8,188 nt of DNA from Lachnospiraceae bacterium (GTDB taxonomy: Bacteria > Bacillota > Clostridia > Lachnospirales > Lachnospiraceae), in contig VSNY01000171.1 of the NCBI GenBank assembly GCA_009774535.1, forward strand, positions 1 through 8,188, read 5' to 3'. The translations under genes were made by a program, and so were the position numbers. A model generated the notes under the pieces. The model was not told the origin of the DNA. It made no database searches and saw nothing but the letters and a program-made list of their open reading frames with translations. Positions 1 through 6,197 of this stretch are shown one piece after another. Each line of letters opens with the position of its first letter. Position 1 is the stretch's first letter.

Positions 1-155
1 GTATTCGCAGGCCAGACAACCCGCAATCTTTTCCTGCATACATCAACCACATCCACCTTATGTCCTGCAGATTCCGCACCTTCCCGAAACGCATCCACCA
101 TCTGTTTCGTATTGCCCTTTGGACGGGGGCTTCCGTTCAATACTAAAATACGCAT
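1..155 (-). CDS. Flavodoxin-family NAD(P)H-dependent oxidoreductase, N-terminal part, cut by window edge and apparently frameshifted
   Basis: The ATG is at 155-153, with a GGAAG-like ribosome binding site eight bases upstream. The product opens with MRILVLNGSPRPKGNT, the first beta strand and phosphate-binding loop (GSPR.KGNT) of NADPH-dependent FMN reductases and iron-sulfur flavoproteins. Such proteins bind FMN and pass electrons from NAD(P)H to quinones, nitro compounds or Fe-S centres in the cytosol. The reading frame is good up to VDVVDVCRK, then gives RLRVVWPANT, which does not fit the family. Reading one base back gives KIAGCLACEY, which matches the conserved Cys motif that normally follows. 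One A therefore seems to be missing from the A4 run (minus strand) at 29-32. The gene lies downstream of a terminator, so it is probably transcribed separately from the operon above it; I see no convincing promoter in 156-211. The family call is firm. Whether the shift is real or a sequence error cannot be decided here. Confidence 0.8.
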   Translation of the reverse strand, partial: MRILVLNGSPRPKGNTKQMVDAFREGAESAGHKVDVVDVCRKRLRVVWPAN

Positions 156-211
156 AACCGTTACTTCCAGACTTTCGTTTTTCTCATATCCGACATTACA
201 ATACTTATGTG

Positions 212-254
212 AAAAACGGGATGCCGCATATCATCTGGCACACGGCATCCCGTT
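212..254 (-). terminator. Rho-independent terminator of the operon
   Basis: A perfect 12-bp inverted repeat, AACGGGATGCCG at 215-226 and CGGCATCCCGTT at 243-254, flanks a 16-base loop. Read on the minus strand, the stem is followed directly by a run of T (TTTTT ending at 212). It starts seven bases after the stop codon of the flavoprotein gene at 261. A GC-rich stem plus a T tract in the direction of transcription is the classic intrinsic terminator layout. It marks the end of the transcription unit and separates it from the next gene at 155. Confidence 0.9.
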
Positions 255-260
255 GCCGCG

Positions 261-797
261 TTATAACACTCTGGCAAGCTGATACGCCATTTTGGGGAAA
301 GGGGATTCCCTTGTTTTTTCTATCGTACCGCAGCCAATTCCAAGAACCACGCCTTTATTTTCAAAATTCAAATACTTGCATAATGTTTCATAATGGATTT
401 CCAACGCGGTCATTGTCCAGTCATCCTCGTTCCACGCCGATGCCAGCAAAGCTGATTTCATTCGTTTTTCTGTAATCTGCCGGTTAATAGAGCAGCATCT
501 GTCCAGACACATTTTAAGCTGTGCAGACATACCAAAATAGTACAACGGCGTAACAAATACCAGCATATCCGCCATCAATATCTGCGCCTTGATCTCTGCC
601 ATTCCATCATTCAGGGCGCAGGGGGTCCCATTGAAACCACAAGCCTTACATCCGATACATGGACGAATCTCCGCGTGTGCCACATCAATATCCATTATTT
701 CATGTCCGCTCTCCACGGCTCCCCTTATAAAATTGTCTGCAAGAAGGCTGGATGATCCGTTCCTGCATGGGCTTCCCCTTAAGATGGCTATTTTCAC
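261..797 (-). CDS. Iron-sulfur flavoprotein / NADPH-dependent FMN reductase family protein
   Basis: This 178-residue protein has a flavodoxin-like fold. It starts with KIAILRGSPCRNGSSS, the beta strand and phosphate loop that bind FMN. At residues 47-60 it carries four cysteines spaced CX2CX2CX6C, which fits the compact motif that holds a 4Fe-4S cluster in Isf-type flavoproteins. The segment VFVTPLYYFGMSAQLKMCLDR (about 80-100) is the usual flavin-contacting and dimer region, and GIGCGT near 153-158 is also typical. Length is normal for the family. It probably acts in the cytosol as a two-electron reductase or electron carrier; the acceptor is unknown. The start is GTG (797-795), set by a perfect AGGAGG eight bases upstream at 806-811. 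It follows the CMD-cupin gene by 23 bases and is the last gene before the terminator, so it should be co-transcribed. Fe-S binding is inferred from spacing only. Confidence 0.88.
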   Translation of the reverse strand: MKIAILRGSPCRNGSSSLLADNFIRGAVESGHEIMDIDVAHAEIRPCIGCKACGFNGTPCALNDGMAEIKAQILMADMLVFVTPLYYFGMSAQLKMCLDRCCSINRQITEKRMKSALLASAWNEDDWTMTALEIHYETLCKYLNFENKGVVLGIGCGTIEKTRESPFPKMAYQLARVL

Positions 798-820
798 AAT
801 AGATACCTCCTGCCTCTGTT

Positions 821-1576
821 TTATGGCATTGTACTTAAATCCTTATATATTTCATCCGTGACGGGTTCCATCCACTCATTGGAAGTGTCCTCTCCCGGAC
901 ATTCCACCGCCAGATGGCTGAACCAGCAGTCGGCCTTTGCCCCATGCCAGTGTTTCACTCCGGCAGGAATGGTCACTACATCCCCCGGTTTCAGGCTCCG
1001 TGCCGGTGTCCCTTCCTCCTGATACCACCCTTCACCGTCTACGCAGATAAGGATCTGCCCGCCGCCTGACCTGGCGTGGTGGATATGCCAGTTATTCCTG
1101 CAGCCCGGCTCAAAAGTCACATTTGCAATAAATACAGACGTATCCTTCGCATCCGTCAATGGTTTCAGATAGCTGTTTCCAACAAAATACTGGCGATAGG
1201 CCGTGTTCGGTTCACCCTGCCCAAAGAACCCGCCATGCTGTTCCTGTTCCCCATCGTCCAGATAAACCTCCTTTGCCATACGGAATACCGCCCACGCTTT
1301 CGCCCAGCCCACATAAAAACCGACATGTGTGACAATAGCGGCCATTTCCGGGCGTGTTACACCATGCGCTTTGGCATTTTCCAAGTGATATTTAAGCGAA
1401 GAATCGGTAATCCCGGAGGCCATCAAAGCCACAACCGTAATCATGCACCGTGTCTTCAGATCAATATCCTGATTGTTCCAGTTCTCTCCAAACAGAATAT
1501 CATCGTTATAGTGAGCGAAATCCGGGGCGAAGCCGCCTAGCTGATCTCTGCCTGCGGTCTGAGTAATCTTTTCCAT
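821..1576 (-). CDS. Carboxymuconolactone decarboxylase (CMD)-like / cupin fusion protein
   Basis: This 251-residue protein has two domains. Residues about 20-108 match the CMD/AhpD-like helical family (KTRCMITVVALMASG, then an AHGVTRPEMAAIVTHVGFYVGW segment). Residues about 145-230 form a cupin barrel: motif 1 has WHIHHARSGGGQ with His164, His166 and Gln174 as likely metal ligands, and motif 2 is PGDVVTIPAGVKHWHG with His209 or His211. The CMD part lacks the CxxC pair of AhpD, with only Cys44 in the core, so a peroxidase role is unlikely. Related fusions occur widely in bacteria and are often annotated as gamma-carboxymuconolactone decarboxylase, although few are characterised. It could decarboxylate, isomerise or bind a small lactone or enol acid. 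The start is fixed by GAGGAGGAG at 1583-1591, six bases upstream and directly after the stop of the preceding esterase gene, which points to tight co-expression. No signal peptide is seen, so it is probably cytosolic. Confidence 0.9.
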   Translation of the reverse strand: MEKITQTAGRDQLGGFAPDFAHYNDDILFGENWNNQDIDLKTRCMITVVALMASGITDSSLKYHLENAKAHGVTRPEMAAIVTHVGFYVGWAKAWAVFRMAKEVYLDDGEQEQHGGFFGQGEPNTAYRQYFVGNSYLKPLTDAKDTSVFIANVTFEPGCRNNWHIHHARSGGGQILICVDGEGWYQEEGTPARSLKPGDVVTIPAGVKHWHGAKADCWFSHLAVECPGEDTSNEWMEPVTDEIYKDLSTMP

Positions 1577-1591
1577 TTCGTTCTCCTCCTC

Positions 1592-2416
1592 TTATAATCT
1601 CGTTATCCAGTTAACTGCCATTTCTACCCACATCGACACGTTGGGATTCGCCTCAACAACAGCCTGCTGCCGCTGGTCTTGGACACTCAGCGGATTCGCG
1701 ACGCTCAGCCCATGCTCCCCTCCGGCATACAGATGCAGTTCCACGGGAATTTTTAGTTTGCACATTTCCTCTGCGATCATCAGGCAGTTGCGGACCGGAA
1801 CATAGCGATCCTGCTGGTTGTGCCATATAAACAGAGGGCAGACATGCTTTCCCACATAGTTGATGAGATCCAGCTGCGGCGGGCAGTTTTTGGGGAAGTC
1901 AGATGCTCCGGGATTGGCGAACTCCGGATCATTCCAAATGGTGCCGGAATTATCCCAGCAGCCATAGGCGATCACTGCCGAGTCTGGCCGGATGTATTCC
2001 GGCTCCACACCTAATGCGGCGGAAATCTCAGGGGCATTCCATTGTGTGGCGGACATCCCTGCCAGGCAGGCTCCGGCAGAAAAGCCCATCAGAGTCACTT
2101 TGTTTGGATCGACATTCCATTGTTCCGCGTTATCCCTTACAATCTGGATTGCCCGTGAACACTCAACCAGCACATCCGGGTATTTGCAGTTGTCTCCAAC
2201 CGTATATTCCAGCACAAAGGCATGGAATCCTTTCTGCATAAAGGTCAATGCCACCGGTTCCGCCTCAAAGGGAGACAGGAAAGCGAACGCTCCACCCGGC
2301 AGTACGATGATTGCTCCCCGCCCGTTTTCCGTGCCGTATGTCCCAATATCATCATGAATGTAAGTTGACAAAAATACCTCTTTATCCTCAAACAGCTTAA
2401 TCCTTTTATGAATCAT
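1592..2416 (-). CDS. Alpha/beta hydrolase, acetyl-esterase / BD-FAE-like
   Basis: This 274-residue cytosolic serine hydrolase probably cleaves short acyl esters. It has the LPGGAFAFLS oxyanion-hole segment (about 39-48), the nucleophile elbow GFSAG with Ser113, an acid in WHNQQDRYVP (Asp203) and a His in GGEHGLS (His235). These form a complete Ser-Asp-His triad in the right order. RDNAEQWNVDPNKV just before the elbow is typical of the BD-FAE/acetylxylan-esterase group. There is no signal peptide. The frame extends to another ATG at 2434, but GGAGG at 2425-2429 lies inside that extension and eight bases before the ATG at 2416, so 2416 is the likely start. The stop lies directly against the ribosome binding site of the CMD-cupin gene, 15 bases before its start. 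The other hydrolases in the operon belong to different subfamilies, so it is not a recent duplicate. The substrate is unknown. Confidence 0.9.
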   Translation of the reverse strand: MIHKRIKLFEDKEVFLSTYIHDDIGTYGTENGRGAIIVLPGGAFAFLSPFEAEPVALTFMQKGFHAFVLEYTVGDNCKYPDVLVECSRAIQIVRDNAEQWNVDPNKVTLMGFSAGACLAGMSATQWNAPEISAALGVEPEYIRPDSAVIAYGCWDNSGTIWNDPEFANPGASDFPKNCPPQLDLINYVGKHVCPLFIWHNQQDRYVPVRNCLMIAEEMCKLKIPVELHLYAGGEHGLSVANPLSVQDQRQQAVVEANPNVSMWVEMAVNWITRL

Positions 2417-2472
2417 TGCTTTTTCCTCCGGCATATACAGCGGATACCCTTGTTTATCCGGACATCCGTCAT
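2413..2472 (-). CDS. Possible 19-residue basic leader peptide (speculative)
   Basis: A short frame lies in the gap between two hydrolase genes. Its ATG (2472-2470) sits eight bases after an AAGGA that overlaps the stop codon of the upstream gene, and its TGA overlaps the ATG of the downstream esterase as ATGA. The predicted product, MTDVRINKGIRCICRRKKQ, is strongly basic and matches no family I know. The geometry would suit translational coupling. However, the downstream gene has its own strong ribosome binding site inside this frame, and short frames arise easily by chance. Confidence 0.15.
   Translation of the reverse strand: MTDVRINKGIRCICRRKKQ
2425..2429 (-). promoter_or_regulatory. Ribosome binding site that decides the esterase start
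   Basis: GGAGG on the minus strand, eight bases before the ATG at 2416. It lies inside the longer open frame that begins at 2434, which has no comparable site at a good distance. This favours the shorter protein. Confidence 0.8.
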
Positions 2473-2483
2473 ATACTGTTTCC

Positions 2484-3485
2484 TTATCTCAAATTGTTGT
2501 TGAAAAATTCCTCCAGCTTATCGAACGGGATGGCGCCCTTCCCGCCGCCGTCATACAGATCTGTGTGGACTGCATCCGGGATAATCAGTAGTTCCTTGTT
2601 ATCTGTATAAGGGTTATCCTTCACCATTGCGGCATAGGCATCGCGGCTGAAATAGCAGGAATGTGCCTTTTCCCCGTGCATGATAAGGACTGCGCTGCGA
2701 ATCTCATTGCTATACTGATTGATAGGCTGGTTTATGAAAGACATCGCCCCAATGATATTCCAGCCGCCGTTTGAATTCAGCGAGCGTGGATGGTAGCCTC
2801 TTGCGGTCTTATAATAGGAATTATAGTCCTTAATGAAAAACGGGGCATCCTCCGGCACTGGATCGACAACGCCTCCGCCCAGAGTATATTCGCCCGCCTG
2901 ATAATCCTTAATACGCTGTGCGTTCATTGCCGCCTTTTTCTGATAACGCTGTTCTTCACTATCCTCTGTATCAAAGTATCCGTTAGCAGCGACTCTCGCC
3001 ATATCATACATTGTGGAAGCAACGGTCGCTTTGATCCTCGTGTCAAGCGCTGCAGCATTGACTGCCAGACCGCCCCAGCCACAGATACCAATAATACCAA
3101 TGCGTTCAGGGTCAACACTTTTCTGTACAGAGAGGAAATCGACTGCTGCCTGGAAATCCTCTGTGTTGATGTCGGGGGAAGCCATATAACGAGGCTCGCC
3201 GCCGCTTTCGCCTGTGAAAGAGGGATCAAATGCAATCGCCAAAAACCCTCTTTCTGCCATTGTCTGTGCATACAAGCCCGCCGCCTGCTCCTTGACTGCG
3301 CCAAAGGGGCCGCATACGGCGATAGCGGGCAATTTGCCCTCTGCGTTTTTTGGCATATACATATCTGCCACTAAAGTAATTCCGTAACGATTGTGGAAAG
3401 TAATCTTGCTGTGATTTACTTTTTCGCTTTTCGGGAAAGTCTTATCCCATTCCTTTGTTAATTCTAATTTTACAGTATTTTCCAT
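2484..3485 (-). CDS. Alpha/beta hydrolase, dienelactone-hydrolase / peptidase S15-like, with Cys nucleophile
   Basis: This 333-residue protein is an alpha/beta hydrolase without a signal peptide. It has an N-terminal strand region (ITFHNRYGITLVADMYMP, about 28-44), then FDPSFTGESGGEPR (about 86-99), which is typical of the YcjY/S15-related group. The nucleophile elbow is GICGWGG (133-139), so the nucleophile is Cys135, as in dienelactone hydrolase, and not Ser. HGEKAHSCYF (270-279) probably supplies the acid (Glu272), and DAVHTDLYD (304-312) gives His307. The family may cleave lactones or esters; the substrate is unknown. The frame is open up to a TTG at 3542, but AGAGGA at 3495-3500, nine bases before the ATG at 3485, sets the start at MENTVKLEL. 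It lies 68 bases after the preceding hydrolase, a gap with a possible internal promoter, and 67 bases before the next esterase. Confidence 0.9.
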   Translation of the reverse strand: MENTVKLELTKEWDKTFPKSEKVNHSKITFHNRYGITLVADMYMPKNAEGKLPAIAVCGPFGAVKEQAAGLYAQTMAERGFLAIAFDPSFTGESGGEPRYMASPDINTEDFQAAVDFLSVQKSVDPERIGIIGICGWGGLAVNAAALDTRIKATVASTMYDMARVAANGYFDTEDSEEQRYQKKAAMNAQRIKDYQAGEYTLGGGVVDPVPEDAPFFIKDYNSYYKTARGYHPRSLNSNGGWNIIGAMSFINQPINQYSNEIRSAVLIMHGEKAHSCYFSRDAYAAMVKDNPYTDNKELLIIPDAVHTDLYDGGGKGAIPFDKLEEFFNNNLR

Positions 3486-3517
3486 TTTATTTATTCCTCT
3501 CTTTCTTTTTGACTTTC

Positions 3518-3547
3518 TGCATATTGTATTACGTTGATACAAGTCAA
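3518..3547 (-). promoter_or_regulatory. Possible internal sigma-A promoter
   Basis: On the minus strand, TTGACT (3542-3547) is followed after 18 bases by TATGCA (3518-3523). The -35 element is a 5/6 match and the -10 element is weaker. It lies in the 68-base gap before the dienelactone-hydrolase-like gene, just after the stop of the upstream hydrolase. It could give the last four genes extra or separate expression. A nearby TACAAT would be a better -10 box but is only 13 bases from the -35, too close. Confidence 0.3.
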
Positions 3548-3553
3548 TTTTGT

Positions 3554-4402
3554 CTATTTCAAATATTGGTCTAAAAATGCGCTGACGGTTTTCATATTTT
3601 CTGCCGTTTCAAACGCATGATCGGCATGATCAGCATCATTTAGAATTTCAATCGTTACCCTGTCTTCATCAACGGCAGAAACAGTTTCGTGATAAAATTC
3701 CCATGACTGGCTAACCGGACAAAGTTTATCAACATCACCATGCTGGAGCAGGATCGGCGGCATATCCTCGGAAATATAATGGACAGGGCTTGCCAGACTC
3801 AAGGATTCATCATTCACATCCTCAATCGTTTTTCCGATATAACGTTCGATATTCGCCCACGCATACTCTGCCCCAAAACCAGTATATTCTCCTGTCTGCA
3901 CTGCACGCATTATCGCAGACAGATCCGTAGCAGGATACCAGCCTACTGCACAGCAGACATCTGTGTTTTCCTCCGGATATCCCCTCGATAGATCTTCAAA
4001 TTCCGGATTGCCGGGAGTCAGTGCGACCATCAGCGCATAATGTCCGCCGGATGAGCCACCGCTGACAGCAACCCGTTCTGGATCAAGCTGATACTGCTCT
4101 GCATTAGCCCTTAAAAAACGAATTGCTGTTTTGCAGTCAATCAATCCTGCCGGATGGGCTGCTTCCCCACTCAAACGATAGTTAATGCTCGCAACCGCAT
4201 ACCCCTGTTTACGCAGCTCCACCCATGCGGCCTCTTGACCGTCAGCTTTATCGCAGCTGTACCAGCCACCGCCGTGAATGAATACAATTAACGGGAATGG
4301 CCCTTCCCCTGTTTCAGGAAGGTATAAGTCCAGCTTTTGAGATTCAGAAAGCGTATCATAAGCCAAATCTTTATACTCTGTAGCAGTATTAAAAAATTCC
4401 AT
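3554..4402 (-). CDS. Alpha/beta hydrolase (BD-FAE / HSL-like esterase), probably the catalytic part of a frame-split lipoprotein
   Basis: This 282-residue open frame carries a complete esterase domain. It has HGGGW at 43-47 (oxyanion hole), GGSSGG at 115-120 with Ser117 as nucleophile, HGDVDKLCP at 221-229 with Asp225, and DADHADHAF near 256-264 with His259 or His262. FLRANAEQYQLDPERV is typical of the BD-FAE/acetyl-esterase group. The ATG at 4402 has GAGGAG only three bases away, which is rather close, and an AAGGGGAG about ten bases upstream. Read in the other frame, the bases just upstream encode a lipoprotein signal peptide and linker; one extra G in the run at 4415-4418 would join them to this domain. 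As the sequence stands, the enzyme would be made as a cytosolic protein or not well translated. If the fusion is the true form, it works outside the membrane as a lipid-anchored esterase. The hydrolase call is firm; the substrate is unknown. Confidence 0.88.
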   Translation of the reverse strand: MEFFNTATEYKDLAYDTLSESQKLDLYLPETGEGPFPLIVFIHGGGWYSCDKADGQEAAWVELRKQGYAVASINYRLSGEAAHPAGLIDCKTAIRFLRANAEQYQLDPERVAVSGGSSGGHYALMVALTPGNPEFEDLSRGYPEENTDVCCAVGWYPATDLSAIMRAVQTGEYTGFGAEYAWANIERYIGKTIEDVNDESLSLASPVHYISEDMPPILLQHGDVDKLCPVSQSWEFYHETVSAVDEDRVTIEILNDADHADHAFETAENMKTVSAFLDQYLK

Positions 4403-4605
4403 ATTCTCCTCACTCCCCTTGTGCTGCTTTCTTCATTTCCGCCTGTTTTCCCCTGTGTAACAGCCCTTAACTGTGTCCTATCCGTAATCTCATCCACTTC
4501 GGAAATTTCCGCAGGATCAGACTCTGAACAGGCTGTCAATGAACACACACTTATTAGCAACAGAAAAATAACAGCAATACCGGGAGCAAAGTTATTTGTG
4601 ATCAT
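4288..4605 (-). CDS. Lipoprotein signal peptide and linker, probable 5' part of the frame-split esterase
   Basis: The ATG (4605-4603) overlaps the TGA of the flavodoxin lipoprotein gene in an ATGA, which suggests translational coupling. The product starts with a hydrophobic segment (IAVIFLLLISV) and a perfect lipobox LTAC, with Cys26 as the lipid-bearing residue. A polar, acidic linker follows (SESDPAEISEVDEITDR) up to about residue 63. After that the frame enters the esterase gene out of phase and ends at 4288, so the last 42 or so residues look like non-coding read-through. Adding one G at 4415-4418 gives ...SSTRGSEENMEFFN..., with the linker running straight into the esterase and making a protein of about 350 residues. 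The signal peptide and lipobox are seen directly; the split-gene reading is inference. Alternatively it is a free small lipoprotein of about 105 residues. Confidence 0.6.
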   Translation of the reverse strand: MITNNFAPGIAVIFLLLISVCSLTACSESDPAEISEVDEITDRTQLRAVTQGKTGGNEESSTRGVRRIWNFLILLQSIKIWLMIRFLNLKSWTYTFLKQGKGHSR

Positions 4606-5288
4606 AGCCCTAAACTTTCTATCCATATCTGAATATCCTCTTCCGCAGTACTTGAACGAAATTCCCCGCCTTCCAGCCACGTCCCGGTTCCGGCAAGATT
4701 TTCCAGCAGCTCTCCATTCTCACCCAGCCCTGATCCACCGGAGGTGCAAAACGGAATCACTCTTTTTCCTGTAAAGTCATTTCCCTCCACAAACCCATTC
4801 ACCGGCCACGCCGCAATCCCCCACCAAATGGGGAATCCAATGAAAACGGTATCGTACTCGTTCCAGTTATCAACTGCAACAGCAGCAAGTTCAACATTTC
4901 TTTCGCTCTCATTATCATGTTCCCTGCATACCCGGCTGTCCTGATCCGTCCAGTCAAGATCTTCGTCTGTATAGATTTTGGCCGGTACAATCTCAAACAA
5001 ATCCCCATCTGCAGCAGCCGAAATATAACCGGCAACTTTTTTTGTAGTTCCGGTTGCTGAATAATAGGCAACCAGTGTCTTTCCTGTTGTATTTTCTGTA
5101 TCGGCAGCCGTATTATCATGGTTTTCCGTTTGACCGGAAGAAGCTGTTTCATCAGATCCTGACACACTTCCCTCTGTTTGTTTCGATGAAGGTTCCGTGG
5201 CATTTTCTCCTGTCTGCTGCCCATTGCCACAAGCAGTACAGCTAAATACAAGAAGCAAGGCTATTAAAACAGAACCTATTCTTTTCAT
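4602..5288 (-). CDS. Lipid-anchored flavodoxin (flavodoxin-like lipoprotein)
   Basis: This 228-residue protein starts MKRIGSVLIALLLVF and has a lipobox ending TAC, with Cys20 as the likely lipidated residue. An unstructured linker rich in Ser, Thr, Glu and Asn follows (about 22-69). The flavodoxin domain (about 70-228) has the FMN phosphate loop SATGTT at 77-82, the GFPIWWGIAAWPV loop at 151-163 that packs on the flavin ring, and PFCTSGGSGLG at 179-189. Flavodoxins carry one or two electrons on FMN; this one would do so on the outer face of the membrane. Whether it takes electrons from quinols, Fe-S proteins or small molecules is unknown. AAGGAGGAG at 5295-5303, six bases upstream, fixes the start at 5288; a longer frame to 5333 would run into the preceding aldo/keto reductase gene and bury the signal peptide. 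It lies 19 bases after that gene, and its stop overlaps the next lipoprotein start. Confidence 0.9.
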   Translation of the reverse strand: MKRIGSVLIALLLVFSCTACGNGQQTGENATEPSSKQTEGSVSGSDETASSGQTENHDNTAADTENTTGKTLVAYYSATGTTKKVAGYISAAADGDLFEIVPAKIYTDEDLDWTDQDSRVCREHDNESERNVELAAVAVDNWNEYDTVFIGFPIWWGIAAWPVNGFVEGNDFTGKRVIPFCTSGGSGLGENGELLENLAGTGTWLEGGEFRSSTAEEDIQIWIESLGL

Positions 5289-5307
5289 AAGCAACTCCTC
5301 CTTACCC

Positions 5308-6162
5308 TTACACCACATGTGCTTTTCCCGCATTCACAAACATTTCCGCCACCTCCGGCGCGTAATGGTCAATAAACTGGCTGTGTCCCAGATCAAGCGC
5401 TTCCATCTTTTTCATTTCATCATCTGTCAATGTAAAATCAAACAGATTAAAATTTTCTTCCATCCGCTCTATATGCGTAGATTTTGGTATCACGGCCACA
5501 CCTGACTGGATCAGGAACCGCAGGTTTACCTGCGCCGCTGTCTTGCCGTACTTTTCTCCAACTGCTGTCAGGTCTTCGTTCGTAAACAGATTGTTCTTCC
5601 CCTGCGCCAGCGGCGACCATGCCATAATCTGCGTTCCGTACTTTCCCAGAATCTCCCTGGCCTTCTTTTGCTGCTGGAATACATGGACTTCCAACTGATT
5701 GACTGCCGGCACGGTTTCCACAAAGCCTGCAATGTCGATAAAGCGGTCGGGCATAAAATTACTGACGCCAATCGCACGGATTTTTCCTGACCGGCAGGCT
5801 TCTTCCATTGCACGGTATGTGCCGTAATAATCATTGAACGGCTGGTGAATCAGCATAAGATCAATATAATCCGTTTTGAGCCTCCTCAAAGACTCGTCAA
5901 TAGATACACGGGCCTTTTCATATCCGCCATTGCTGATCCAGATTTTAGTGGTCAGGAACAGTTCCTCACGGGGAATGCCACAGGTTTTAACCGCTTCCCC
6001 CACCTCAGCCTCATTGGCATATCCCTGTGCCGTATCAATGCTTCGGTAGCCGACAGAAACCGCATCCAGTACACAGCGCTTCGTATCCTCCGCCGGGATC
6101 TGATATACCCCGAATCCGAGCATTGGCATTTCTACGCCATTGTTCAATTTTACATATTCCAT
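5308..6162 (-). CDS. Aldo/keto reductase B (2,5-diketo-D-gluconate reductase-like)
   Basis: This 284-residue cytosolic oxidoreductase of the AKR superfamily reduces aldehydes or ketones with NAD(P)H. The catalytic tetrad is complete: Asp43 and Tyr48 (IDTAQGYANE), Lys73 (TTKIW) and His106 (LIHQP). GVSNF at 132-136 and the cofactor segment IPKSTHIERMEENFNLFDF near the C-terminus are intact; the Lys-Ser...Arg pattern there usually binds the 2'-phosphate of NADPH. It is a paralogue of the AKR at the head of the operon and shares the HQP..DYYG..RAMEE signature, but the two have clearly diverged. Two ATGs are possible (6168 and 6162). AAAGGAG is about nine bases from 6162 but only three from 6168, and the paralogue also starts at the MEY/MEF position, so I chose 6162. 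It lies 35 bases after the lipoprotein esterase and 19 before the flavodoxin gene. Confidence 0.92.
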   Translation of the reverse strand: MEYVKLNNGVEMPMLGFGVYQIPAEDTKRCVLDAVSVGYRSIDTAQGYANEAEVGEAVKTCGIPREELFLTTKIWISNGGYEKARVSIDESLRRLKTDYIDLMLIHQPFNDYYGTYRAMEEACRSGKIRAIGVSNFMPDRFIDIAGFVETVPAVNQLEVHVFQQQKKAREILGKYGTQIMAWSPLAQGKNNLFTNEDLTAVGEKYGKTAAQVNLRFLIQSGVAVIPKSTHIERMEENFNLFDFTLTDDEMKKMEALDLGHSQFIDHYAPEVAEMFVNAGKAHVV

Positions 6163-6197
6163 TATCATTTTCTCCTTTCATCAAATACGCATCAAGA

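Noticed and set aside
1076..1540. Long plus-strand open frames opposite the minus-strand genes, here and elsewhere in the window
   Set aside because: They lie fully antisense to genes with clear catalytic motifs, show no family signature, and lack consistent ribosome binding sites.
2417..2434. Six-residue N-terminal extension of the esterase from the ATG at 2434
   Set aside because: The extension contains the strong GGAGG site that serves the ATG at 2416 and has no well-placed site of its own.
2441..2460. Small inverted repeat CGGATA / TATCCG between two hydrolase genes
   Set aside because: The stem is only six base pairs, has no T tract, and lies close to the next ribosome binding site, so it is not a convincing terminator or riboswitch.
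3486..3542. Longer start for the Cys-nucleophile hydrolase from 3542
   Set aside because: The first codon is TTG, the added residues are very basic and match no family start, and a good ribosome binding site precedes the ATG at 3485.
4403..4440. Programmed -1 ribosomal frameshift joining the lipoprotein leader to the esterase
   Set aside because: The site has only a GGGG run with no classic slippery heptamer and no obvious downstream pseudoknot, so slippage is possible but not supported over a simple missing base.
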